From contig NZ_FRAX01000005.1 in assembly GCF_900142465.1 (NCBI RefSeq), positions 174,783 through 238,782 of the forward strand: 64,000 nucleotides of DNA. Direction: 5' to 3'. Under the pieces are notes generated by a model. It made no database searches. It worked only from the letters and a program-made list of their open reading frames with translations, and was not told the DNA's origin. The translations under genes were made by a program, and so were the position numbers. This DNA is from Fibrobacter sp. UWH6. Lineage in GTDB: Bacteria; Fibrobacterota; Fibrobacteria; Fibrobacterales; Fibrobacteraceae. Within the stretch, counting starts at the first letter, position 1; each line of letters opens with the position of its first letter. Below, piece after piece: positions 1 through 8,004 of the stretch.

Positions 1-2012
1 AGCGCTGGCTGTTCCACGGCAAGTTCCTGATTCCCATTAACCGCCGCGATCCCAAGCCCGCCATGGAAGAAATCCGTCAGGCCTTGCTCAATGGAGAAGT
101 GGTGGTAATCTTCCCCGAAGGTGAAGTTTCCAAGTCGCCGTTTATTTCAAAGTTTACTCTTGATTATTCCGCCGCCGTCAAAGATACCGGCGCACAGATC
201 ATTCCCTTCTATATTCAGGGTCTCTGGGGCAGCCGCTACAGCCACGCCTCGGAATGCGTCAACCGCCCCCAATATTACAACCGCATCGTTAGCGTAGGCT
301 TCTCCAAGGCTCTGACCGAAACGGCAACCGAAGAACAGATCCGCGCCGACTTGCAGGCACTGAGCGCCGACGTGTGGAACGTAGCCATGGATCACTCCAA
401 GCCCATCGTTCCGCTGTGGTTCAGGGCCATGCGCAAACGCCGCAACCGTCCCATTCTCATCGACCCTGCAGGCAAACACGTTTCCGGCCACGGCATGCTC
501 CGCCTCTGCCACCGTTTCGGCGGCAAAATCCGTTCCGTTTCCAAGGGAGAACGCCACATCGGCTTTATGCTCCCCACCAGCCGTGACGCCGCCCTAGGCA
601 TCATGTCTATTCTCGGCACTGGCAAGACCTCCGTCAACCTGAACTATACCGCCCCCGTAGACACTGTGTTGGGTTGTATCGAAAAGGCCGAAATTTCTAC
701 GGTGGTCACCACCCGCGCCTTCTTGACCAAGCTTTCCAGCAAGAACCCCGCTTTCGAAGAAATCGCCAACCGTTGCAAGATGATCTATCTTGACGACGAA
801 GAAGAAAAGTTGGGTTCCATCGGAAGAATACTCGATGCCGCAAAGATCAAGTTCCTCCCCGCCAAGTGGCTCAAGTTCCTGTGGTTTACTTCTGCAAAGC
901 CTAACGACGATGCCTTGATCCTCTTCAGTTCGGGTTCCGAAGGTACCCCCAAGGGCGTTCAGCTGACCCACAAGAACATCGTCTCCAACGCCCAGCAGAT
1001 GGACTACATCATCAAGATGCATCGTGGCGATGTCATGACCTGCCTCTTGCCGCTGTTCCACTCCTTCGGCTTTACCATGACCTTCATGGCACCCATGCTG
1101 AACGGTGTTCCCATGGTGCTCTGCCCCGATCCCACCGACATCAAGACTTTGGCTCGCGTCTGTGCCCAGTACAAGACTACCATCCTGATGGGTACCCCCA
1201 CCTTCCTGCGCGCCATCGTTATCAACCGCTGGGTCCACCCCATGTGTCTGGACTCCCTGCGTTACATCGTGGCCGGAGCCGAAAAGCTCCGCCCCGAAAT
1301 GCGCGAAGCCTTCAAGCTGAAATTCGGCAAGGACATCTACGAAGCTTACGGTTGTACCGAGCTCTCCCCCTTGGCCACCCTGAACGCACCCAACGTGTTG
1401 CTGGATGACTTCCTGACCATGGGCAAGTGCAACGATACCTCCAGTATCGGCCTCGGCATCCCGGGTTCCATCACCGCCATTATCGATCCCGAAACCAACG
1501 AATTCCTGGAACCCACCGCAGAGGGCATGATCGTGGTCAGCGGTCCCCAGGTCATGAAGGGTTACCTGAAGGATCCCGAAAAGACCGCAAGCGTGGTCTT
1601 CGAAAAGGATGGCCGCCGCTGGTACAAGACCGGCGACAAGGGCACCCACACTCCCGACGGATTCGTACAGATTCTCGGTCGCTACAGCCGCTTTGCCAAG
1701 CTGGGCGGTGAAATGATTTCCCTGACCGCCGTGGAATTGCGCCTCGCCGAAACCAAGCTCCTGGAAGGCATGGAATTCGCAGTCACCGCAGTTCCTGACT
1801 CCGTGAAGGGCGAACGAATCGTGCTGCTGGTAAACGGCCAGTTCGACGTCGAAGAACTATCCCGCAACATCCGTAAGTCCGGCATCCCGCCCCTTATGAT
1901 CCCCGGATCCGTATTCAAGGTGGACAGCATCCCCAAGCTGGGTTCCGGCAAGTGGGACTTCACCAACATGAAGAAGTTGGCCATCGAACTGATGGAAGGC
2001 ACCAAGAAGTAA
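1..2012 (+). CDS. Acyltransferase / acyl-ACP synthetase fusion (5' end outside window)
   Basis: The reading frame is open from base 3, so the gene starts to the left of the window. The visible N-terminus carries the end of a PlsC-type acyltransferase domain, with FPEGEVS as the usual FPEG block. An AMP-forming adenylation domain follows, with the phosphate loop LFSSGSEGTPKG near residue 290 (counted from the Met at 63), YKTGD near 520 and the C-terminal LGSGKWDF lysine segment near 625. This domain order matches Aas, which re-acylates lysophospholipid using a fatty acid activated on acyl-carrier protein. The adenylate domain could instead feed another acyl acceptor. Function is inferred from domains; a hairpin terminator follows the stop. 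Confidence 0.8.
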   Translation, partial: RWLFHGKFLIPINRRDPKPAMEEIRQALLNGEVVVIFPEGEVSKSPFISKFTLDYSAAVKDTGAQIIPFYIQGLWGSRYSHASECVNRPQYYNRIVSVGFSKALTETATEEQIRADLQALSADVWNVAMDHSKPIVPLWFRAMRKRRNRPILIDPAGKHVSGHGMLRLCHRFGGKIRSVSKGERHIGFMLPTSRDAALGIMSILGTGKTSVNLNYTAPVDTVLGCIEKAEISTVVTTRAFLTKLSSKNPAFEEIANRCKMIYLDDEEEKLGSIGRILDAAKIKFLPAKWLKFLWFTSAKPNDDALILFSSGSEGTPKGVQLTHKNIVSNAQQMDYIIKMHRGDVMTCLLPLFHSFGFTMTFMAPMLNGVPMVLCPDPTDIKTLARVCAQYKTTILMGTPTFLRAIVINRWVHPMCLDSLRYIVAGAEKLRPEMREAFKLKFGKDIYEAYGCTELSPLATLNAPNVLLDDFLTMGKCNDTSSIGLGIPGSITAIIDPETNEFLEPTAEGMIVVSGPQVMKGYLKDPEKTASVVFEKDGRRWYKTGDKGTHTPDGFVQILGRYSRFAKLGGEMISLTAVELRLAETKLLEGMEFAVTAVPDSVKGERIVLLVNGQFDVEELSRNIRKSGIPPLMIPGSVFKVDSIPKLGSGKWDFTNMKKLAIELMEGTKK

Positions 2013-2045
2013 ATCTTCTGGGTGTTCCTACAACAAGAGCTATAG

Positions 2046-2075
2046 AAAAGGCGGATCGAAAGATTCGCCTTTTTC
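2046..2075 (+). terminator. Rho-independent terminator
   Basis: AGGCGGATC and GATTCGCCT pair around a GAAA loop with one G-T wobble and are followed by TTTTT. It ends the acyltransferase/synthetase transcript. Confidence 0.8.
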
Positions 2076-2188
2076 TATGAGTTTTTTATGGGGAACCGCA
2101 AATAAAAAAAGCAAACTTTATAAAGAAAAAGAAAAACTCAGAAAAGGAAAGTTTGTATTATTTAGAGGTAAAAGTCAAGGAGATCCTT

Positions 2189-2695
2189 ATGCAGAACATC
2201 GTTAAGAAAGTCGAAGAACTGGGTTTGACCCTTCCCGCCGTTGCAGCCCCTCTGGCCGCATACGTACCCGCCACTCGTGCAGGCGATGTGATTTTCGTGT
2301 CGGGCCAGCTGCCCTCCGTGAACGGTGATTTTTCTGCATACACCGGCATTGTGCCCGACGCCCTTTCTCCGGAAAAGGCCAAGGAAGGCGCAGCCATCTG
2401 CCTGCTGAACAACCTTGCCGCCGCCATGAGCTTACTGCAGGACGGCGAAACCTTGAAGCTGGTTCAGCTCCAGGGCTTTGTGCAGTCTAACCCGGAATTC
2501 AAGGAACAGCCCGCAATTTTGAACGGAGCCAGCGAACTGGCCGTACAGATTCTGGGTGATAACGGCAAGCACGCCCGCACCGCAGTAGGTGTGGCCGCCC
2601 TGCCCAAGAACGCCGGCGTAGAAGTCAGCTGTACCTTCCAGGTGATCAAGAGCGAAACCAAGTTCGAAGGTCGCTACGGCTGGATCGAAAAGTAA
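2189..2695 (+). CDS. RidA/YjgF family protein
   Basis: This 168-residue protein belongs to the Rid (YjgF/YER057c/UK114) family, whose RidA members hydrolyse reactive enamine/imine intermediates from PLP enzymes. The C-terminal segment ARTAVGVAALPKNAGVEV matches the family block containing the catalytic arginine. It is longer than classical RidA (about 130 residues) and fits the longer Rid subgroup, so the exact substrate is open. An upstream Met at 2153 is in frame, but AAGGAG at 2178 lies just before the ATG at 2189, so I use 2189. The gene is convergent with the HD-domain gene and ends one base from its stop. Confidence 0.8.
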   Translation: MQNIVKKVEELGLTLPAVAAPLAAYVPATRAGDVIFVSGQLPSVNGDFSAYTGIVPDALSPEKAKEGAAICLLNNLAAAMSLLQDGETLKLVQLQGFVQSNPEFKEQPAILNGASELAVQILGDNGKHARTAVGVAALPKNAGVEVSCTFQVIKSETKFEGRYGWIEK

Positions 2696-3199
2696 CTAGA
2701 ATTCAAATCGAAGCAACCAATCTCGCATTTTTTGCGTCGGAACGTTTTCCTTGCGGGATTTGGTTGCAATAAGGGCGCCCGCCGAGGTCGCCATTTTTTG
2801 TGGATCCAAAAGAAAATCTACGCGGCCCAAATCCAGACGGTCGGCATCGTAGCAAGTATCAATCGTCGGGTCACCGCTACTACGTTCCGTAGTATGGTGC
2901 TTGCAGGCGTGATACAGTTTTTCAAACTGTTCGTCCGTAATTTCGAACAGTTTTTCTTCGCGACATTTTAGAGCAAATTCAGCCCCGCGGCCGCCATGCT
3001 TGCTATCGTAGCCGTCACTTTCCCGCTTGGAATCATGAAAGAGCGCAAACAGACGAACCACAGTGACATCGGCCTTGGTCTTTTTAGCTAACAAAAGTCC
3101 GTTAAACTCCACCTGGCGCCAATGGGCCAATCCGTGGATATTGGAATCGTAAACCCGATCCTCGTAAACGTAGTCCTGTAATGCAGCGAAATCGATCAT
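2696..3199 (-). CDS. HD-domain phosphohydrolase-like protein
   Basis: A 167-residue protein with the metal-binding pattern of HD-domain hydrolases: HGLAHW near the N-terminus, then FHDSKR (the HD pair), ACKHHT and DADRLDLG. Such proteins usually act on nucleotides or phosphate esters; the substrate cannot be read from sequence. An alternative GTG start lies 11 codons upstream at 3232. Neither start has a clear ribosome site, and I chose the ATG because the conserved region starts after it. The gene lies downstream of mutS on the same strand but is separated from it by a hairpin terminator, so it is probably transcribed independently. Confidence 0.7.
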   Translation of the reverse strand: MIDFAALQDYVYEDRVYDSNIHGLAHWRQVEFNGLLLAKKTKADVTVVRLFALFHDSKRESDGYDSKHGGRGAEFALKCREEKLFEITDEQFEKLYHACKHHTTERSSGDPTIDTCYDADRLDLGRVDFLLDPQKMATSAGALIATKSRKENVPTQKMRDWLLRFEF

Positions 3200-3248
3200 A
3201 CAACAACTAATAGCAATTTTTTCAGTTGCCACACATTCTTTGTAAAAG

Positions 3249-3281
3249 AAAAGGTGTTTGCAAGATATGCAAAAACCTTTT
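3249..3281 (-). terminator. Terminator after mutS
   Basis: On the minus strand AAAGGTTTTTGCA pairs with TGCAAACACCTTT (one mismatch) and is followed by TCTTTT. It ends the scpB-mutS transcript before the HD gene. Confidence 0.7.
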
Positions 3282-3304
3282 CCCTTTAACCTTTACGCTC
3301 TACG

Positions 3305-5956
3305 CTATTTCCCGTAGTGGTCCTTCATGTCCATCAGGTATTGGAGCGCCTGCATGGGGGTCATTTCTTCGGGGCGGAGGCGGCGGATTTCTTCCTTCAG
3401 AAGCTGGGCGGATTCGTCTACAGGGGTTGCAAACAGGTCCACCTGGGGCTTTTCCTTCAGTTTCTTGTTGGCGGCTTCGTCGCTGGGGTCGATCTTGTGC
3501 TTTTCTAGGCGGAGCAAGATCTTGCGGGCACGGCGCAGCACGTTATTGGGAAGGCCTGCCATTTCTGCCACATGGATACCGTAGCTAGAGTCGCAAGCCC
3601 CTTCGAGAATCTTATGGAGGAACAAGAGTTTATCGCCCTTTTCCTGAACGGCCACCTGGTAGTTGCCAGCATGTTCAAGGTCTTCCACCAGGCCAGTCAA
3701 TTCGTGGTAGTGAGTTGCAAAGAGCGTCAGGGCAGCGCGGGCCGGCTCGTCGTGCAAAGTCTCCACGATGGCCCAGGCAATGGAGAGGCCGTCGAAGGTA
3801 CTGGTACCGCGGCCGATTTCGTCCAGAAGCACCAGGCTGTGGGCGGTAGCGTTACGCAGAATGTTTGCAGTTTCAATCATTTCCACCATGAAGGTAGAAA
3901 GGCCTCGGCTCAGGCGGTCGCTGGCACCTACGCGGGTAAAGATACGGTCCACAACGCCAATGCGGGCACTTTCCGCAGGCACAAAGCAACCGATCTGAGC
4001 CATCAGGACAATCAAGCCGGTCTGACGCAGGTACGTAGATTTACCAGCCATGTTGGGGCCGGTAATAAGCATCAGTCGGGTCGCCTCGGGAGAAAGCGTT
4101 ACATCGTTGCTGATGAAATCCAGGTCAGGATTTACCGCAACGATCACCGGATGGAAACCACCCTTGATTTCGATGCCGGAACCTTCAAAGACTTCAGGGC
4201 AAACATAGTTGTACTTGCGGGCGGCGCGGGCAAAACTGTAAAGCGTATCCACGCGGGCAATGGCGTTGGCGATTTCCTGAAGTTCTGCACGCCAGGAGTT
4301 GACGCAGTCGCGGAGTTCGCAGAAAATCTTGTATTCCAGAGCGTGAATGTTCACTTCGGCATTGCTGATGATGGATTCGCATTCCTTCATTTCCGGAGTG
4401 ATGTAACGTTCGGCATTCACCGTAGTCTGCTTACGGATATATTCGTCGGGAATAGGATTGGTGGCCTTGGCCATGGCGGCGCGGGTCACTTCGATGTAGT
4501 AACCGAAAACCTTGTTGTAGCCCACCTTAAGACTGGGAATTCCAAGACGTTCCTTTTCGCGAGTTTCAAGGGACGCAATCCACTGACGTCTATCCTTAAT
4601 GTCAGCATTCATGGCGTCCAGTTCTGCGTTGGCTCCTTCACGGATCATGCCGCCTTCGCGAACGGTCAAGGGCAAGTCTTCGTTAAACTGGTTGAGAAGT
4701 TTCTCTCCCCTGCCCTGGGCGCGGATCAAAGCCTCACGCATGGGTTCGAAAATGGGAGAACGCAAACCTTCCAGAACATCGGCCACCTTGGCGGCCTGAG
4801 AAAGGGAGCGACCCATACCCGCAAGGTCACGGGCATTGGCACGGCCAGAGCCTACGCGGCCCATCAGGCGTTCCATATCCAGAATAGAAGTGAGGGATTC
4901 CCTCAACTCGTCAAGGGCTACCGGATTGTTCACCAGTTCATCGACGGCTTCTTCGCGAGCCTTGATGCGGTCTACAGAAATCAGCGGATGGCTCACCCAG
5001 TCCTTCAAAGTTCTACCACCCATGGCAGTAACGGTAAAGTCCAGCACATAGCAAAGGGTGCTGCTCATGTCATCGGCGTTCAGCGGGCGCACCAGTTCCA
5101 GGTTACGCAAGGTGGACGGATCCAATGTCATGTAGTCATCCAGATTCAAAATTTCCAGAGCCGTAAAATGAGACAGCTCAGACTTTTTCTGGAACATCAA
5201 ATACTGGAGCATGGCCCCAGTCACAGAAGTTTCTTCGGGGCGGCCATCAAGACCAAGGCCATCCAGAGCTTCCACCTTGAAATGGCTAAACAGCGTATCG
5301 CGGGCAGCCTCTTCACCGAACTGGAAAGCGGGCAGTTCAGTCACCAGAATATTTTCGGACTTTACCAAATCCATGACACCATCGGGAATCACGGTTCCTT
5401 CGGGAACAACGATTTCCTTGGGCATGCGGCGGCAGAATTCACATTCAAAAGCCTGAATGGAACTTTTACTTGTGGCCAAATAACCGGTAGTCACATCGGC
5501 GATGGCAAAGGCGGCCAAGTCGGCACACTTTCCGTCGACGGTTTCCGCAACGGCAGCCTTCGCAGGGATGTAGGCGCAAAGGTAATTTGCTTCCTTAGCA
5601 TCCAGGTTAGCTTCGTTCATAGCGGTACCGGCACTGATGATTTCAACAATGTCGCGCTTGACGATACCCTTGGCCAGTTTAGGATCTTCGACCTGTTCAC
5701 AGATAGCCACTCGATAGCCTGCGGCCACCATCTTGGGAACGTAACGTTCAGCGGCGTGGTGAGGGAATCCGCAAAGGGGTGTGGCTCCAGATGCACCGTT
5801 ATTGCGGCTGGTCAAGGTAATGCCTAAAATCTTGGAGGCGATAACAGCGTCTTCTTCAAAAAGTTCAAAGAAGTCACCCATTCTAAAGAACAGAATACAG
5901 CCCGGATTCTGGGCCTTGATATCGTAATACTGTTGCATTAAAGGAGTGCAGGCCAT
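3305..5956 (-). CDS. mutS: DNA mismatch repair protein MutS
   Basis: MutS scans DNA for mispairs and recruits MutL in an ATP-dependent way. At 883 residues it has the normal family length. The N-terminal mismatch-recognition domain contains GDFFELF (the Phe-x-Glu wedge, residues about 26-32). The C-terminal ATPase has Walker A GPNMAGKST near 632 and Walker B LVLLDEIGRGTST near 706. The start codon overlaps the scpB stop codon by one base, so the two genes are translationally coupled in one unit. A terminator lies downstream. Nothing suggests inactivation. Confidence 0.97.
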   Translation of the reverse strand: MACTPLMQQYYDIKAQNPGCILFFRMGDFFELFEEDAVIASKILGITLTSRNNGASGATPLCGFPHHAAERYVPKMVAAGYRVAICEQVEDPKLAKGIVKRDIVEIISAGTAMNEANLDAKEANYLCAYIPAKAAVAETVDGKCADLAAFAIADVTTGYLATSKSSIQAFECEFCRRMPKEIVVPEGTVIPDGVMDLVKSENILVTELPAFQFGEEAARDTLFSHFKVEALDGLGLDGRPEETSVTGAMLQYLMFQKKSELSHFTALEILNLDDYMTLDPSTLRNLELVRPLNADDMSSTLCYVLDFTVTAMGGRTLKDWVSHPLISVDRIKAREEAVDELVNNPVALDELRESLTSILDMERLMGRVGSGRANARDLAGMGRSLSQAAKVADVLEGLRSPIFEPMREALIRAQGRGEKLLNQFNEDLPLTVREGGMIREGANAELDAMNADIKDRRQWIASLETREKERLGIPSLKVGYNKVFGYYIEVTRAAMAKATNPIPDEYIRKQTTVNAERYITPEMKECESIISNAEVNIHALEYKIFCELRDCVNSWRAELQEIANAIARVDTLYSFARAARKYNYVCPEVFEGSGIEIKGGFHPVIVAVNPDLDFISNDVTLSPEATRLMLITGPNMAGKSTYLRQTGLIVLMAQIGCFVPAESARIGVVDRIFTRVGASDRLSRGLSTFMVEMIETANILRNATAHSLVLLDEIGRGTSTFDGLSIAWAIVETLHDEPARAALTLFATHYHELTGLVEDLEHAGNYQVAVQEKGDKLLFLHKILEGACDSSYGIHVAEMAGLPNNVLRRARKILLRLEKHKIDPSDEAANKKLKEKPQVDLFATPVDESAQLLKEEIRRLRPEEMTPMQALQYLMDMKDHYGK

Positions 5957-6663
5957 TACAGATCTCCCATAGAAAGTTCAACCTGATCCGGATTATCCTC
6001 AGGTTCCTGAGGTTCATCGTTGGCAATGGATTCAGGCTTGGCGTATTGAGGCACCAGGGCGCCGGCTTCCAGAAGTTCGCTAAATTCGCGGAGGCGGGGC
6101 AAGTCTTCGGGAATGCGGTTGATTCCGAAGTACTTCATAAATTCCTGGGTGGTCACGTAGGTGTAAGGGTTACCCACAGTTTCGGCGCGGGAACCCAGGG
6201 CGATGAAACCCTTATCCAGCAAGTTACGGATCGGGCCATCTACAGAAGACACGCCACGAACCTGTTCAATGGCCGCCTTGGTAATGGGCTGCTGGTAAGC
6301 AATCACAGCGAGAGTTTCAAGTGCAGCCTGGCTTAAGCGGCGGGCATTTGCTTCGGGGAACAACTTGCGGACCCAAGGATAATACTTGGCGCGCGTACGG
6401 AAGCGATAACCACCGGCCTGTTCCACAATTTCAAAAGGTGAATTGATCTTGTTCAGGGAATCGTTGGCAGCAATAAGTGCGTCAGACACTAGGCGAGCAT
6501 CCAGGAAGTCGCCCAGGATTTCACGAAGCTTCTTCAAAGTCACCACATCAGTAGAGGCAAAAACCAATGCCTGGATAATGCGAGCCAGATCTTCCTGACT
6601 TTCAACTTTCGGGAGTTCCGCCGATTCTTCGGCCAATTCGTCTAAGTTCTGATCTTCTGCCAT
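5956..6663 (-). CDS. scpB: Segregation and condensation protein B
   Basis: ScpB is the winged-helix partner of the ScpA kleisin in the SMC condensin complex that compacts and segregates chromosomes. The 235-residue protein carries the typical ScpB core, including ALETLAVIAYQQPITKAAIE and the RGVSS segment, followed by the second winged helix with GNPYTYVTT. The N-terminus has an acidic extension of about 20 residues before the first helix. It precedes mutS with a one-base stop/start overlap and follows proB by 15 bases, so proB, scpB and mutS look like one operon. scpA is not in the window. Confidence 0.93.
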   Translation of the reverse strand: MAEDQNLDELAEESAELPKVESQEDLARIIQALVFASTDVVTLKKLREILGDFLDARLVSDALIAANDSLNKINSPFEIVEQAGGYRFRTRAKYYPWVRKLFPEANARRLSQAALETLAVIAYQQPITKAAIEQVRGVSSVDGPIRNLLDKGFIALGSRAETVGNPYTYVTTQEFMKYFGINRIPEDLPRLREFSELLEAGALVPQYAKPESIANDEPQEPEDNPDQVELSMGDL

Positions 6664-6678
6664 AATTCAACTCTCTTA

Positions 6679-7818
6679 TTAAAACACCACCAGGTCGTTC
6701 TTGTGAACCAGTTCGTCGGCAACGTCCTTACCCAGCAAGGCATGGATTTCGGAAGTCTTCTTGTGGAGTACAAGCTTCAAAGTTTCACTATCGAACTTAG
6801 CGACACCGCGGGCCACAGCTTCGCCAGATTCGCTCAGGACTTCAATAAGGTCGCCCTTGTCAAAATGTTTCTTCACAGCGACAACACCAACGGGCAGCAG
6901 GCTGGAATGCTTTTCGCGCAAGGCCTTTACGCCACCTTCGTCCACCACGACACTTCCGCGGGGAGTGGTAATAAAGCTGAGCCAACGCTGACGGCTGTTC
7001 AACTTTTTCTTGGAGCCTACAAATAAAGTACCTTCAGCCTGTTCGAGAATCACTTCGTGGGGAAGCACGCGCATACCGCAAGCCAGGAACGCATTGCAGC
7101 CGCTCTTGGTTACATTACGGATTGCCTCAAGCTTACTGCGCATACCGCCGGTACTTACAGCAGAACCGGCTTCGCCGGGCTTACCAGCCAGAGCGAGAAC
7201 AGCGGGAGTAATTTCGGGAACGAAACGCAGCAGGCGGGCATTGGGATTCTTCTTGGGATTATCGTCAAAGAGACCGTCTTCGTCCGTAAAGATCAGCAGC
7301 AAGTCTGCATCCAGGAACAGGGCCACGTCAGAAGACAGCTTATCGTTATCGCCCACCTTGATTTCAGCCACAGCCAGAGAGTCGTTCTCGTTGATGATAG
7401 GAACGATCTTACGGGCGAGCATGGCCTTGATGGTGTTCTGCAGATTCTTGTAACGGCCGCGATCGCGGAAGTCATCTGCAGACAAAAGAATCTGGCCCAC
7501 AGAAAGCTGGCACCAGCGGAACATTTCGCGGTAGGCGTACATCAAGTCGATCTGACCCACAGCGGCGCAGGCCTGCTTTTCAGCAATGACCGTAGGCTTT
7601 TCCTTATAGCCCAGCTGACTCATGCCGGTACCCACAGCACCGGAAGTCACGATGACCACTTCCTTTCCAGCTTCCATAAGGCGGGCAACGGAATCAGCCA
7701 GCTTCTGGATATAGCGGGTACGGACGCCACCCTTTTCGGAATCCACCAGAATGCGGGAACCAATCTTTACCACAATGCGGTGGGCTTCATTCAAAATGTT
7801 CTTTCTTAATTCACTCAT
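6679..7818 (-). CDS. proB: Glutamate 5-kinase with PUA domain
   Basis: ProB phosphorylates glutamate to gamma-glutamyl phosphate, the first step of proline synthesis. The amino-acid kinase domain shows HRIVVKIGSRIL, VIVTSGAVGTGM and the NENDSLA and GDNDKLSSDVA blocks. The last 100 or so residues form the PUA domain found in the long ProB type. The length of 379 residues fits that type. It begins the proB-scpB-mutS unit. The gap upstream, between it and the RapA-like gene, is filled with short inverted repeats. proA is not present here. Confidence 0.95.
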   Translation of the reverse strand: MSELRKNILNEAHRIVVKIGSRILVDSEKGGVRTRYIQKLADSVARLMEAGKEVVIVTSGAVGTGMSQLGYKEKPTVIAEKQACAAVGQIDLMYAYREMFRWCQLSVGQILLSADDFRDRGRYKNLQNTIKAMLARKIVPIINENDSLAVAEIKVGDNDKLSSDVALFLDADLLLIFTDEDGLFDDNPKKNPNARLLRFVPEITPAVLALAGKPGEAGSAVSTGGMRSKLEAIRNVTKSGCNAFLACGMRVLPHEVILEQAEGTLFVGSKKKLNSRQRWLSFITTPRGSVVVDEGGVKALREKHSSLLPVGVVAVKKHFDKGDLIEVLSESGEAVARGVAKFDSETLKLVLHKKTSEIHALLGKDVADELVHKNDLVVF

Positions 7819-7825
7819 ATTCAGG

Positions 7826-7998
7826 TCGCACCTTTGGTGCTTTCAGTTTTCAGGTCGCTCACTACGTTCGCTTTGAGGTATCAGGTCGCTCGCGTCGCTC
7901 GCTTTCAGGTTAAATTACAAATCTCTTTACATCTCTCAAAATTCTTTCCCGGTTGACCTCATACCTCAGAGGGCCGCAAGGACCGACCTCATTCCTCA
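7826..7998. repeat. Intergenic variable inverted repeats (RapA-like/proB gap)
   Basis: The left part repeats TCAGGTCGC three times, each followed by a small palindrome. The right part carries the near-complement GACCTCATACCTCA and GACCTCATTCCTCATACCT. GAGGTATCAGGTC on the left is almost the reverse complement of the right-hand units. The layout, though not the sequence, matches the gaps before purN and inside the trp units. Confidence 0.6.
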
Positions 7999-8004
7999 TA
8001 CCTA

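Noticed and set aside
3572..5827. A 751-codon open frame on the plus strand opposite mutS
   Set aside because: It is the antisense shadow of mutS; composition is His/Gly-rich without any family motif, and mutS is certain.
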